NCBI RefSeq assembly: GCF_020085105.1
Contig: NC_058047.1
Coordinates: 20,478,001 to 20,542,000 of the forward strand
Source: Siniperca chuatsi
Taxonomy: Eukaryota; Chordata; Actinopteri; Centrarchiformes; Sinipercidae
Length of the DNA: 64,000 bases
Direction of reading: 5' to 3'
The position numbers and the translations under genes are program-made. The notes beneath the pieces are model-generated. The model was not told where the DNA came from, ran no database searches, and saw only the letters and a list, made by a program, of their open reading frames with translations. Of the stretch, positions 34,718 through 56,906 are shown piece by piece (positions within the stretch are counted from its first letter, which is position 1; each line of letters begins with the position of its first letter).

Positions 34718-37700
34718 CTACCCAAAATTCAACACGGCGTGAGGTCAACTTGACGTTCCTCATAGTTTTCGCGCTGTTAACTCAAAATTGTGCAGCTGTC
34801 AATCTGAGTAAGTGCAGTTGACAGCATAAGGCTGTGAAACTAGTTCCAGTTAACCTTAAAGTAAAGTTATTATTAGGTGGCTGTTGCATTTACGTTGGCT
34901 GTAGAGCAATTATTGGGATATGTGTTTTGAACCCAGCTCTTTGTAGCTCTGGTGTCAATGTGGTCCAGTGCCAATTAGCATGGACAACTGTGTTGTTTAA
35001 ATGTAAGATATGAGTTTTAACAAGAAGTAGGCTAATATATTTGGGAAAATTCTCCTCCAGCTGGTTAGTGGCTTCACCCTGACTATAGCAGGATGAGAAA
35101 ATCACAGTTCAAATCCCTCTATTATAAGCATTGTGTTATACCAGTGTTATTTTGTGTTAATTATTTTGTGAGGGATAACTTCGGGACATAGCACTTCATC
35201 AGTGAGCATATTTGTTTCACTTTTCTTAATGTCTGAGTGCATGGTGAAAAAGTACAGCTTGTGTTGTTTTCTTTCTAACTATTGTAATGATAATAGTCCA
35301 AAATTATGTGAAAATGCATAGTTTGTAATAAAATTTTGTATGACCTCCAGAACGCCCCCAGGCCAGATGACCCGCTTGATTTGGACCTGGTCAAATGTGG
35401 CCTAGACGTTAAAAAAACAACAACAATGAAATCTCCTTTTTTGAATTTTCAGAAATAGAATGAAGAAAACAAACAATTTCTGATTCATAGTCTGAGCCTT
35501 TATGCCACACACATTTTTTGCCCTTGTAGCGCCCCCTAACGGTCTATTTCAAGGAAACTTTCAGGGCATGTTTCAGATTCTTATGTGGACATATCCTGTA
35601 AGTTTTGTGATGATTGGCTCAACTTGTTGACTTTGGTCTATTTATGTGCTGTGCCACGCCCCTTTTGAAGTTCATTGGCCAATACCTTGAAAACTAAATA
35701 AAATATCCACAAGCTTTATACCACATTTGATAAGCTTTGTCCAATTGATGATCCACTGAAAAATTGGTAGCAATCGGACCTACGGTTTAGGAGGAGATGT
35801 CAAAAATGTGTTTTTCAAAAAATTCAAAATGGCGGAAAATTTAGTTAGGCGGACTTTAGTGGTCCAAGAGGCTTTTTTTGTCGAGCACATTTGCATGTTC
35901 AAAATTGCATTTTTGGGCCTCAATTACAGCGCCACCTTGTGGCCGATTGGGCTAATTTTTCTGTGGAAGCACATGAACATCATTTCCAGTTACTGAGCCA
36001 AGTTTCGTGTTTCCAGCTCACAGGAATTTGAGCCAAAGCAGCAGACAACAACAAATAATAATAAACCGGCACAAACATAAAAGGGTTTCAGCCTAATCAG
36101 GGGATGAACCCCTAGTAATGTTTTTTTTTGAAGAATTTAGAAAAGAATCAATGTGGAAAATGAAATCTGAAAGAATGTGTATCCCAGTATAACTTTTGCT
36201 GGAAAAGAAAAAACTTCACCATATTAACCAAGGTTATTAGGCATGATGTGAAGTACAGGCCTTACACAAAATAAAATACTTGATGGTAGGCCATCATCTG
36301 TGCATTATAGAGGGGGTTACATATTTTGACTGCTAGTCCAGCCTTGTAAGACAAGTACCTTAATCGCTTTGTTATGAAAAGCGCTATTTAAATGCAAGGC
36401 ATTATTATTCTGATGATTATTATGATTGTTATTGGTTACCCTTTATGGGGGCTTCACAACCATTTACAACAATATCCAAAGGTACTATAATTTGCAATGG
36501 ACACGTGGATTACAACCTAAATGTGCGGCCAAGCAAATAGCGTCTCGGTGCTATTTGCAAGGATGTAAATTAGGTAATATGCATACAATTGGCGCAAAAT
36601 TTGCCCCTTGGGTCCAATTCACAACCAGCGCTAATAGCCACACTCAGAGTGAAATTATTTGCGTCTTCAGAGAGTTGGTGGTAACTGAAGCGCACTGGAA
36701 AGGGGCGTCACAGCCGGACTTTCCAGTGATCATGGCAGCAGTGATTGTAGCCAGGCGAAGCAATAGCGCTTCACAGCACATCAAATGCGCACAGGTGGCA
36801 CAGAGACAGTACAATACCTGATATTCACCATGAGGGAATGAAACTGTAAAACAACATAAAACCTGCTGCTGTGAGAAACAGAGACGGAGGTTACGAACTG
36901 TGCCAGTCCTGCAGAGAGCAGAGTAGGAGAGAAAACAGCTCTCATGCGCCCACAGGCATGACGCACAGTTAAAGCACCCGAATAACAATCACTCCACACA
37001 GGGTGAGTCATAGAAAAATAAGACATCCCGCAGATAGAAACGAATGAAAGAGCAGGGGGAGTTATTAGATAATTAGAATACTTATAATTAGTATAAGTTC
37101 TTTCAAATCAAACATCTCTTTCCACATGAGTGGAAAGTTTTGTTCTTGCAACTGCATTTGTTACTTTTGCTTAACTATGTCATGTGATCTGCAACTTCAG
37201 TACACCTTAAGAACAAATTTTACCGGGACCATAGAAAATTGGAGATGAACATTTAACAGACGCAAAACAAAGGCAATTGCACTCAGCTGCATAACTTTAT
37301 GGGCGTTTTTGCACTGTAATATTAGCGCAATATCTTTTGTGAATAGGACCTTAAAAACGGCGCAGATAGCCGCAAATGTGCTGCCATCAGCGGCCGCAAC
37401 TCATTCTTTGTGAATTCGCCCCTCAGTAGTCAAACCACCTGGCTAGAGAAAGTGCTGCCTAGGTTCAGTACTAAAATGGGTATCTTTCTGTTTTAAGTTC
37501 TGTGTTGCAAGAAAATTGAATGTATTACTTTTGCACTTTAAAATAACTGGTCAGAAAAATAAAATCATGGTTTATGGTAAAAACTAAGTTTACGGTCCTA
37601 AAATTATTTACAATTGATTTGGAGTAATTTTATTTATGGTAATTGTGTTGGCTTTGTGTAGTGCTGCAAATGTTTTTGTAAGCTAAACAGCCATAGGAGA

Positions 37701-38300
37701 ACCCCCCCCCCCCCCAAAAAAAAAAACAGTTCTGTCAATCTACTAATTGTTTCTAGTTGCAAGTCTGCCCTCACCTGGACTCCTGCATCTTTTCATCTTT
37801 TACACAAATGACCACAATGGAAATAAGTCTTGGACATATCCATGTTTTTGTTGTGGCATGCGATTTGATATTCTTGTGATGCTAAACATTAAAAACCAAA
37901 AAAACAAAAACCAAACATACATTAAGAGTAAACTTAAACCATGGCCACAGAGCAATGAAATTATTTTAATAAGCTTCATCATGGAAAACAAGTTATGCAA
38001 ATCTTCAGTATGCAGCACATCATTGCACCCACCATAAACACGACAGTATATATTTAATGTGATTAAGGGAACAAAATTTTATGAGCTGCATTCTTATAAA
38101 GAATTTATATCTATAGTTCAACAGTTAACCAGCAAGGCCACAAAAAGGTCTGTTAAATGTTTAATGCTCTGAAATGTCACCTCAAAATTGACAACATAAA
38201 AACTATATTGTGCACCTCATCCCTTTATTGTCTGAATTATAGCACAGATTAATTTAAGCAGCAGTGGGAGGGGAAAAAGGAGGAAAAAAAAAAAAAAAAA
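34718..38300. other. intergenic between hmg20b promoter and eef2 3' end: repeats
   Basis: 35150-36115 resembles a dispersed fish repeat ('agcgccaccttgtggccgat', 'gagccaagtttcgtgtttcc', AATAATAATA end). 36340-36440 looks like an L2-type 3' tail (GAAAAGCGCTATTTAAATGC then ATT repeats). 36480-37425 carries inverted CG-rich segments. A C/A homopolymer pair is at 37700-37727 and an A run at 38283-38308. Confidence 0.45.
36480..37425. repeat. probable decayed DNA-transposon with inverted segments
   Basis: GGGTCCAATTCACAACCAGCGCTAATAG (36607 on) recurs inverted near 37330-37355 as AGGTCCTATTCACAAAAGAT...GCGCTAATA. The right edge reads GGGGCGAATTCACAAAGAAT on the minus strand. No intact ORF. Confidence 0.45.
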
Positions 38301-38339
38301 AAAAAAAACAGCTTACACATGATCATCCCCACAAAACAG

Positions 38340-38523
38340 CCTGAACCAGTCAAGTTTTTATTTTCTTTTATTTATTGTTTACAATTTTTGTAGTTGTTTA
38401 TTCATTATTGTCAATCCTTTTGGCAAACATTAGTGCTCACTGTGTTCTGTACAGTCCGATAATGTAGACTTAAATTTGTTGGGAAGAGAGGAATGAGGCG
38501 AGAGCCAAGTGGGGTGCAGGCTT
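38340..38523 (-). terminator. eef2 3'UTR with clustered poly(A) signals
   Basis: In transcript sense, AATAAA at 38371-38376, overlapping at 38367-38372, and again at 38357-38362, followed by a GU-rich stretch (GGCTGTTTTGTGGGG). Short 3'UTR of about 180 nt, as expected for a translation-factor gene. Confidence 0.75.
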
Positions 38524-47784
<9,261 letters not shown>

Positions 47785-47787
<3 letters not shown>

Positions 47788-47876
47788 TTTGACGGATGGT
47801 TTTGGATTAGCTTGGTGGAGAAAAGAGACAGGAAGTTTTACACTGCCCACCTCACGATGGCATAGGCAGGGAAGAG
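47785..47876 (-). other. eef2: eef2 exon 1: 89-nt 5'UTR and ATG
   Basis: Predicted start of transcription at C47876 with a CTCTTCCCT oligopyrimidine start. The exon ends with the start codon itself, then donor GTGAGT. Mammalian EEF2 likewise has ATG as the only coding part of exon 1. Confidence 0.8.
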
Positions 47877-47906
47877 ACCGCTGACGTCAGAAAACAGGGC
47901 TTTATA
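47876..47906 (-). promoter_or_regulatory. eef2 core promoter: TATA box and 5'TOP start
   Basis: TATAAA at 47901-47906 (transcript sense). Thirty bases on, at C47876, begins CTCTTCCCT, a 5' terminal oligopyrimidine motif that places eef2 under mTOR/LARP1 translational control. A CRE lies between them at 47882-47889. Confidence 0.85.
47882..47889. promoter_or_regulatory. palindromic CRE TGACGTCA in eef2 promoter
   Basis: Within the larger palindrome CTGACGTCAG, between the TATA box and the predicted start site. Confidence 0.55.
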
Positions 47907-47909
47907 CCG

Positions 47910-49264
47910 TGTGCGTCAGGCCTGTGCGTCACACGTACTAATGTTACGCATAAGATCATGTGGCTCGTTGCTTCTCAAATCAAATAAAAATCAAATCAAA
48001 TAGTTTACTGCAAAGTTTACTGTCACATCATACACAATATAGCGTATACTGAAATCCGTTCTACTTGTCGACAAAGTCAAAGGAGCTATTCGTGGAAATT
48101 ATCCTCCTATCCTCCTGAATGCCGTGAATACTATAGGCTAATTATGAATTCTGCAAAGAATTTGTAAATTCATCACTGTTCATGCCTGCAATAACTTTAA
48201 AAATATAATATATATTATATTTTTTAATTGCATATCAGTAAACATAATTTACAGATTAAAGGTTATATTGCTAACATTTTTATGTAGATGAATATTTTAA
48301 AAATAATAATACATCCACAGAGCGTTTAGAAAGGTGCGGAATAAAAGTATTACTTTTCCAAAAAAAAAAAAAAATTATGAATGTAAATTAATCATTTAAA
48401 AAATCTTGACGGGTCCAAAATGAATGTTTTGTTTATATCTGTGTGAGATGTCTGACATTTTGTTCCTGCTTCTAACAAGGCTTGTGAGCCAGTAGTATAA
48501 CGAAGTTGGTATCAGGTGGTATAGATGCCAGTTAGTGTGGAAAAATGGACACTGATATTAGCACATATTAGCTATCTTAGCTTAGTAGTCCAAACAACAA
48601 TAACCCATAAAATTATAGTTCTGCATATTTAAACAAAATAAACAACAACTACAGACAGCCATAGTCCTTAAAACCTAACTAATGTGTTGTCACTGGCTAG
48701 ATTGTCAAAATTAGAAAAATAACAGCTTCAGTACCTGATGAGCTACGTTAGCATTAGTGACAGTTGTGTCCAGTTACCTAATGTTATAGTTCCCTCAGAC
48801 AATGTAAAGTTATAACGAAGATGCGTATCAGAGGGGATTTAGAAGTGGGCCAGGGTCGACATAACCGATGTACTAGTACAAGTTTATACAGGGCAACTTG
48901 AATTTGGCAGACTGGTCTTTAAGACTGTCGCTCTTATTTAAGAACAGAATGGACGTGGGATCACAATATATTACCGATGTGTCATGTCGAAGGTAGATTA
49001 TGTTCAGAACTACTGTAAATCTGCTCATTATAGTGTTTTGACCCAAAACATTACTGTTATTGAGGGCCCTATTATGAGACACTTGCTGAGGTACTTGTGG
49101 CTAGCTAGCCATATAGCCAGCTGCGTTGAGCTCAACAGCTACGGTACTCACGTTAATATAAAAATCTGAAAAAACTGATACAGTCGTCCTTTCTCCCTGT
49201 AGCCATTGTTGCTGTGTGGCGCTCAGCTGTTTTTTATAATCCGCCATGAGATTTGTTTTCAGCA
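47910..49264. other. upstream flank of eef2, no gene recognised
   Basis: AT-rich sequence without a convincing exon, RNA gene or known repeat on either strand. Confidence 0.6.
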
Positions 49265-50342
49265 AGAAAACACTTCGACTATTTATAGAGCACTTATCAA
49301 AACAAAGTACAAAGTGTTTCACAGAGAGAGAAAAAAAAATACCACAGTGAATGCTAAAATACGTTTAAAAAAAAACAATAAAATAAACAGACAGTTCAGG
49401 TAAAATCAGGATATGCTTTCCGATAAAAATGTGTCTTGAAAAGAGACTTAAAAGTAGACACTGACTCAGACAACCTAATTTCTTCGGGCAAGTTGTTCCA
49501 GAGCCTCGGTGCCCTGATAGCAAAAGCTCTGTCCCCCTTAGTTTTCATTCTGGACTCAGGAACAGACAGGAGACCCCTGCCCGAAGATCTCAAACTGCGT
49601 AAAGGTTCATAAGGGATTACAAGGTCTAAAATATAGTTTGGAGCCATGCCACGTAGAGCCTTAAAAGTAATCACTTAGATCTTAAAATCAATCCTAAAAC
49701 AAACAGGGAGCCAGTGTAAAGAGGCTAAAACAGGTGTGATGTCCTAGCATCTTGGTCCTGGTTAACAGCCGAGCAGCCTAGAGTTCTGTACAGTCTGCAG
49801 TTGTTTTTGATTAAGACAAGTGAACAGGTTGTTACAATAATCAAGGAGGAGGAGATAAAAGTATGTACAACAGTTTCTGCATCACTAAAATAGATTGTAT
49901 TTTTGCAAAATTTCTGAGGTGATGGTAAATGGACTATACTTATATAGCGCCTTTCTAACTACTCAAAGCGCTTCAACTACATATCACATTCACATACCGA
50001 TGGCAGTTGGAAGGCTAATCATTCACACACAATTTGGAGCAATTTGGGGTTCAGTGTTTTGCCCAAAGACACTTTGACTGGGATCAAACCGCCGACCTTC
50101 CGATTGGTGGATGACCCGCACTACCACTAAGCCACAGTCGCCCACGTGTGATAAAAACATGATTGGAAAAGGATATGGGAAAAGGATGACATGAAGTTAT
50201 TAACGCTGACACAGAATTTCCTATTGGACCAGTCTAGTGCAGTGCCAGATATGCCCACCCAGTACCTCAGTGTATCTAAAATAATGCCATGATCAGTTGT
50301 GTCAAAGGCAGCACTTAAGTCCAGCAGCACAAGAATCAGCAC
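49265..50342 (-). mobile_element. L2-like LINE copy 2, broken by a SINE
   Basis: 3' end (49265-49911) encodes ALRGMAPNYILDLVIPYEPL, GDRAFAIRAPRLWNNLPEEI and the tail GCTCTATAAATAG, over 80% like copy 1 at 24700. A reverse-transcriptase piece LLDLSAAFDTTDH plus GISGTALDW is at 50145-50342. The SINE at 49922-50143 separates them, and the central RT with its FADD-type motif is missing. Confidence 0.85.
49922..50143 (-). mobile_element. tRNA-derived SINE inserted in the LINE
   Basis: Minus-strand head GGGCGACTGTGGCTTAGTGG with A box TGGCTTAGTGG (50124-50134) and B box GGTTTGATCCC (50080-50090). Its 3' end GGCGCTATATAAGTATAGTC resembles an L2-type LINE tail. A family abundant in percomorphs. Confidence 0.8.
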
Positions 50343-53150
50343 TTGCGATGTGTAAAGCTGGCACTTTTAACAATTTTAAGTTGTGAGTCCGATCTGTGAA
50401 GCAATAATGCCACACACAGAACTCCTTGAATTATTTAAGGAATGCCAGAATGTCAGTGGTGGAAAGTAAGTACAATTTTGAGGTAGGCTACTTGTACTTT
50501 ACTTGAGTATTTCTATTTTATGCTACTTTATACTTCTACTCCACTACATTCGCGAGGGAAATAATGTACTTTTTACAGATTCATACTATTTACACAAAAT
50601 ACTGTATAATCAACAAATGAATCCTGATGTATTATCATAGATTAAGCTACCCAACTGTATATAAAACATTAAGTAAATAAAAATTGGCCACACCTTTACA
50701 AGATGTAACATTAAAGTGATGCTTACACATGAATGCATCAATAATCCCAATCCAATAATATATATTGTATTATTCTGAAATGAGTCTTTCTGCATAATGA
50801 GTGCTTTTACTTTTGGTACTTTAAATATGTTTTGATGCTAATACTTTTGTACTTTAGCTCTGAATACTTCTTCCACCACTGCAGAATGTTGCCATTTGAT
50901 GGCAGCAGCATTTAAAGATTAAGCAGAAAAGCAGATTGTTTTGGTTTTTCATTTGGTATGAATCATAATACACAGTTCTACTGCAATACAATAAATCAAA
51001 CATGTCAGGGATTACATGCTTGAGTCAAGCAATCCTTTCTTTTTGATCACTTACTGCACCTATTCTGTAGTTAATCTCTGTACTTTGACGTCTCAGGGGA
51101 AAAAGGCAAAACAAAAGAAAACATTCCTACGTCGGCATAACTACCTAAAATCTTGCATTATTATAAGCATAAAATAGTTACTAAGGAATATTAATGCTGC
51201 GTTCTAAAAGAAAACTGGCTCAAATCTGTCATGTCTTGTCATAGGAATAAGTGGGCAGTGGACCAAAAATCAAAAACATGGTTGAACAGATTATTGAAAT
51301 GTAAGAAAAACCATAATCAACCTACATGCTGCTGATAAAAAAATACCAAGAACAGTATATTTTGAAGCTTATATCAACATAATTCAATTACCAAAAGATT
51401 CTAGGATTCTTGATATTCTGTTGGGATAGAGATTCCTCTGTATTGCAGATTGTTCATATTGCATGATTACTTTTTTCCAGCAGATGGTGCCCCAGCTCCA
51501 CGTCCTGAAACTCCAGCTTTCAGCACACCTGTCTCATAAAACACAGGTAATACTCAACTGTGTTATCGAAAGGATCATTTTACCCTGTATTGAAATGAGC
51601 AGTGATTATGTTGTACTCACAGAGATGCCCTGCAGGCTTTAAGACAAGGTTAATGTTACTTTTCTTCTCCGGCTCTATCAATGTGGTAGAAAAACCATGA
51701 TGTCTTCTTTGATCATGCTGGAATTAATGCACCATTAATCTCCATTTAAACTAAGCTAACTAAAAGATATATTTGGTAGCCTACATTTTTCTTATTCTGT
51801 TGATTTAATTGAACCCTGTGTACATTTGCTTTAAAACATGATCTCCAACTGTGTGGCTTTTAAGTACAGTACATATGCAGAGATACAAAGAAGGGTGAGG
51901 GAGAAACAACACAATAAGCTGTGTGACAGCTATCAGTTTGGTGGAGAGGGAAATCATTGAGGGCTGCTGTTCTGTTTACCTTCAAAGGACATGTTTGTTT
52001 TAAACTCTCAGTGTCAATGAACAAAGGCAACATGAATGATGAGTATTGTTCTTTGTCAAAACTCCTCCCGGAATCTTCTTTATAATTCATATAATTCATA
52101 TAATTTGAAATATGCTGCTTAATTTTCCTATTATAATTAAGTATAACCTCCATAATACACTCAGGAAGATATAGGCTTATCTGATGATATTATCAAATAT
52201 TTTAAAACTACAATCCATTTTTGTTGAAAGAACCTCACCTACACCTTTCATTATTGATAAAAAGCACATATCACGTCTTGCCACAATAAATCAGTTTTGT
52301 GTAACATTTCATTGCATCTTTGTGCTGCAGTTTTCTATTTGAATTGTGTCAGTCAGCTTTGTCAACATGGTACAGATGAATAGATGGATGGGTAAGAAAG
52401 ACAAGATAACTCAGTCCTCATTTCTGCAGAGGGTAAACTGGTAAATGCAGAACATTATCGTGTGTGTAAAGGCATACACTGCATTCATCTCCATCCAGAC
52501 TCTGTGCTGTGGGGCTGTGTTTTTTCTTGACCTTGCTACAATGGCCATCATCAGTTTGATAACATCCTGAAAATTCACATGATAGATTGACCATTATGTG
52601 ATGAATTGTATGGACATGCTAGTGTCACAAAAGCGCTCTTAAAAAGCATAAAATGATTCCAGGATTCATATTCTGGGAGGAGATGGGGGAAACAAATTAG
52701 GCCTTAAATGGACACAGACACGCAGGAATGGTCAAAAACAACAAACACAGTAAATTGAACAAATTTGACAGTGTTAATTACCTCTGAGAACAGGAAATAA
52801 ACTGTGTAAAATCTTCTCATTTAAGGCCATTGCACCTGATCTGCTTGTCTAGCTATGTGCTGTAGCTCTCAGCGTGCTGGCATATCTGAAAACACTCACA
52901 CAGAATGACTGACAAGGAGAAATGAGTAATTGACTATGGATTGAAATGACACCAAATTTTTAGAGGGGTATGATTTCTCCCACAACAGCTATCCCTGGTA
53001 ATGTGTCTTCTTAAAATTTGTTGCACAAAAATATAAATATTAGAAACTTTAATCATTTATGGTAATATCAGAATCAGAATAAATTTAAGGTAATAGGCAA
53101 GTATGTTGACACATACAATTTGTGTTTTCAGTAGCTCTCAATATATTAAC
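50343..53150. other. intergenic, no gene recognised
   Basis: AT-rich; a dispersed-repeat-like stretch at 50455-50885 ('gtggaaagtaagtaca', 'acttgagtatttctatttta', 'ctccactacatt') of a type common in fish. Short reading frames here show no recognisable domain. Confidence 0.5.
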
Positions 53151-53178
53151 ACATAGCATCAAGAACTAATGCACAGGA

Positions 53179-53180
<2 letters not shown>

Positions 53181-53262
<82 letters not shown>
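53181..53262. repeat. (CA)41 microsatellite
   Basis: Uninterrupted CA dinucleotides over 82 bases; likely polymorphic. Confidence 0.98.
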
Positions 53263-53264
<2 letters not shown>

Positions 53265-53739
53265 CATAAAGCTAAACAAAGACAGCAAAGCTAAACAAAG
53301 CAAACTTAATTATATTTTTATCCAGAATCAAAAGTTTAGCTGCTGGACACAAGATATCTCCTACTTCAGTGGTGCGCTGGAGGTTTCAAGGGCCCACATC
53401 CCATTTCTGTAAATCGCATACTACAAACTAGCTTGCAAACTAGTTGTGAAGTCACTAAATCATGCTTGTAGGTAAACAAAGCAAAGCAAAGAGAAACTTT
53501 CCCCCTAGAAGGCTGTGAAAACAGCATTAAACACACATACAGTAACAATAGTAAAAGTAAAACAGTAAAAGTAACAATAAGCAAAACACATTTTTGAGGG
53601 GGGACAGGTCATTCATGATTACAATGGTGAGATAACCATCCGATGTTCTCCTAAAACCTACTACCACAGTTTTTGTAAATGTAATTGTCCTCCCAAGAAC
53701 GAAGGCATCAGTTGTTTCAGCACCTGCCCCAAAGTGACC

Positions 53740-54370
53740 TATATGTTTACATTCAAGTGACAAAGTTGTTTACCGCTTCCAACCCTGTTCCAAAAGCGTG
53801 ACCATGATCGTTCCAAAACCTTAACCACGTGTTTATCATTATAAACCTAAACGAAGCTCCCCTAACCTTAAAGGGAACACTCTCATATTCTGCTAGAACT
53901 GTCCCTCACAGAATATTTAAAAAATGCAAGAGAGGGGTGAGGTAGCAACGACAGTAGGAGGCGTGGCCTTGTGGCTATGTTGTGTGTGACACGGAAGGCC
54001 AGGGAACATGGGGGGAGACTGACTGGCCACCGACTAGTGTAGCATGGACCACGAAGTAGAGCTGGTAGTCAGAGCATGACAAGACATGAGAAGCTACTGT
54101 CAGACTCTCTGTGTCTCTGAGGAAAGCAGACACATACATGCAAATTTTTACACACAATATTTGTATTGTTGGAAAAATAACCTGTATTAACACCATGTGC
54201 CAAAAATCATCTACATGATTTTGTTTACAGGGTAAAAAATAACAATTCAGTGTTTAACAAAGTAGTCATTTTAACCCAAACCACAATGTTTCCCTAAATC
54301 TAACCAAGGTGTTTTTGTGCCTAAACATAAACTTAACCATAGCGTTAACATATCATAAAACTGATTTATT
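53740..54370. repeat. decayed dispersed repeat segments
   Basis: 'gcgtgaccatgatcgttcca', 'aaccttaaccacgtg' and later 'gtttccctaaatctaaccaa', 'tttttgtgcctaaac' are phrases of a repeat family widespread in fish. Two pieces, about 53780-53880 and 54260-54360. Confidence 0.5.
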
Positions 54371-56532
54371 TTTTAATAGTTATTTGTAAGGGTTTTGGAT
54401 GGCACAGGCAAATTATGTCATCCTGCCGTCAGATCAGAAAACGCATCTATGTGTCTTTCTAGAGGGCATTTTGTTGGTTAATTTGGAGGACTTGTTGGTT
54501 TTTCAGCACTGCTGCCCATAAAAAAATAGAGACATATGAGACACTATGAAAATAGAGAGATGAAACTAAAACTATAGGCTGCAGCCAGGAGATGGGAAAA
54601 CTCTGTTTGACCTAGAACCAGAAAGAAGAGCAAGGCTGTCCAGGGACCAGAATAGTTTTGAGTTCAGGCCATCACAGCTGTGTACAAGTAGCTTGAAGTT
54701 AGCTAAAGGACAGCTTTGGTGACCCCAGTGTCCTTTGGGTACGGCTCCCTCAAGCATGTAATCCATATTCTTGCACTGGGCAAGCAACACATTCATAGTT
54801 TAGTCAAGTCACCCATTGTCAGCTGGGATAGGCTCCATGCACTTGTGACTTCACTTAAACTCAACCTTTACTTGACACTTGATTTGTGGATGATTGCTTT
54901 GACATGAAAATAGACTACACAGCAGTACTGGATGCTGATTGTTATACCTAAATGACAAAATAGGCAATTTGTCAATTCATTCTAAAACAACTCCTATAAG
55001 CATTTTACTGATCTGGCAAAAACACAACAACACACTAGCACACCACCAGAGGAAAACTGTCTCCATGACTGAAAGAAACCAACATGTAATATTGGGTGGC
55101 GATGGGACGCAAACTCTGGTCTCTGGTGTCAAAGTCACACTTTTTGTACATGAATCCTTCTACCCCAGCCACCTCCTTAAGACGCTGAAGATGTCTGAAC
55201 AAAAAACCAATGCTGTCCTTTTTGTCTGGACAGGACAGTCATTATTCGCACATCCACAAGAGGATACGTGTCAGGAAAATGTAAACATGGGTTGTTTTAA
55301 GCCATTTGAACATCAGTGCTGTTGTGCTTTTGGAAAGGACTATCTGACTGTTTTTACAACTGTGTCTTGGTATTCTGGAAAGAAGCCATTTCAGAAAACA
55401 CTTAAATCATTCCATGTCACTGTTGAAGTCCCCTGATCACTCAGTCAAGCTGTATATCTGACACCAAATCATTCTGTTGTAAATGAAATTTTGATTGAGG
55501 GTCAACGTGATGTTCTACCTCATCACCATGTTGTACCTGTAGCTGCAGCATTTCATTCTGCAGCAGAGTTTTACCAGCTTTGGATGCAAAATTATACATC
55601 CATGTGTGTTTTGACTGCTGTCATTTACAAGTGAAAATTTCTTGTTTAGACTGCAATGAACACTGCAAGGGCCCAGAAAACTCACTCAAAAAATTGTAAT
55701 CAGAAAATACATTTTTGCATTTGTGATGGGTGACTAGGTTTAATACAGCCGTCTCTTCTGGTAACCGGTTATTGCTCAATTGCTGGCATCTGCTTAGCTC
55801 CAAATGTATATACAGTAAGCTCAGTTCAGGCAATGTTGGTCTCACAGCTGCCTTTCTGTGGTATGAATTTCCTCTAAAATAGTTTGAGATATGCTAATCA
55901 TGCTTATGATTTAGCACTTAGGAAACCTTGCATAGGGAACTTACAGTACCACTTTCTAAGGCATAAAATATGTAAGTAATGGCTAAATTATGAATTATAA
56001 AACCAATGATAAGGATGACATTTAGGTTGCCAGGTTAAAAAATCCATTTAGTTGGTGTACATATCCTCCCCCAGCATAGCTTGTTTTTCATCAAGCCCTG
56101 TATTTCATCCCAAAGACCCTTCGAATGGACATTTTCAACATTTTAGTTTACAAAAAAGGCTACAGGGCAATAACTGCAGACTAAAAATGCTGTTAGACAG
56201 TGATTCAGTCATTAATAAGGGATCATGAATTTCTCTCTTTAATTAGCCTTCAGGTCTGTATTTACAAATGTTGCTAAGTCATTAATAAATGGTTCTTCTG
56301 CTACAATAAGCCTGCAAGTGAGAAGTTGTAACGTTGATAAGTTCTTAATTGATTGTTTTTTGCATTAATGGGGCCAACAACATTATAATGTGTTATAAAC
56401 CATTTATATACTGCATATAAATGCTAAATAGGTGGGGGGCTAAGGGTTTTACTGAGATATGTTTTAACACTTACACTTATTATTTTAAAACTTCACTAAA
56501 TCAGTTTTTGTAGCTCAGTTATCTCCCACTTT
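54371..56532. other. intergenic, no gene recognised
   Basis: The longest reading frame (54939-55436, plus) has no domain, no exon context and no similarity I recognise; I do not call it. Confidence 0.5.
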
Positions 56533-56906
56533 ATCCATCCATCCATCCATCCATCCATTTTCTACCGCTTGGTCCCCGTCGCGGGTGACTGGAGCCTATC
56601 CCAGTGACTTCGGGCCTTAGGCAGGGCACAACTCGTCGCAGGGCGAACACAGACACAGACAAGGACAGACAACCATTCACTCACACATTCAATACGGGCA
56701 ATTTAGAGTTATCAATTAACCTACACATGCATGTCTTTGGACGGTGGGAGGAAGCCGGAGAACCCGGAGAGAACCCACGGTAACACGGGGAGGACATGCA
56801 GACTCCACCCAGAGAGATTGTGTGATGTTGGTCCGGTCCGGGAATCGAACCCACGATCTCCTTATTGGGAGGCAGGAGCTGTAGCCGCTCTGCCACCGTG
56901 CACCCC
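56533..56906 (-). mobile_element. tRNA-derived SINE with (GGAT)n tail
   Basis: Minus-strand head GGGTGCACGGTGGCAGAGCG, A box TGGCAGAGCGG (56885-56895), B box GGTTCGATTCC (56841-56851), a body with the common fish phrase CTTTGGACGG / CATGCATG, and a tail of about six GGAT units (56533-56558). Confidence 0.85.

Noticed and set aside
36426..36821. 131-codon open frame on the plus strand
   Set aside because: Lies in repeat-like inverted sequence; no recognisable protein family.
38283..38308. A run taken as a retrocopy tail
   Set aside because: No adjacent retro-derived sequence or target duplication seen; simply downstream of the eef2 poly(A) signals.
54939..55436. 165-codon open frame on the plus strand
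   Set aside because: No domain, no similarity I recognise, no flanking exons or promoter; composition like surrounding AT-rich DNA.
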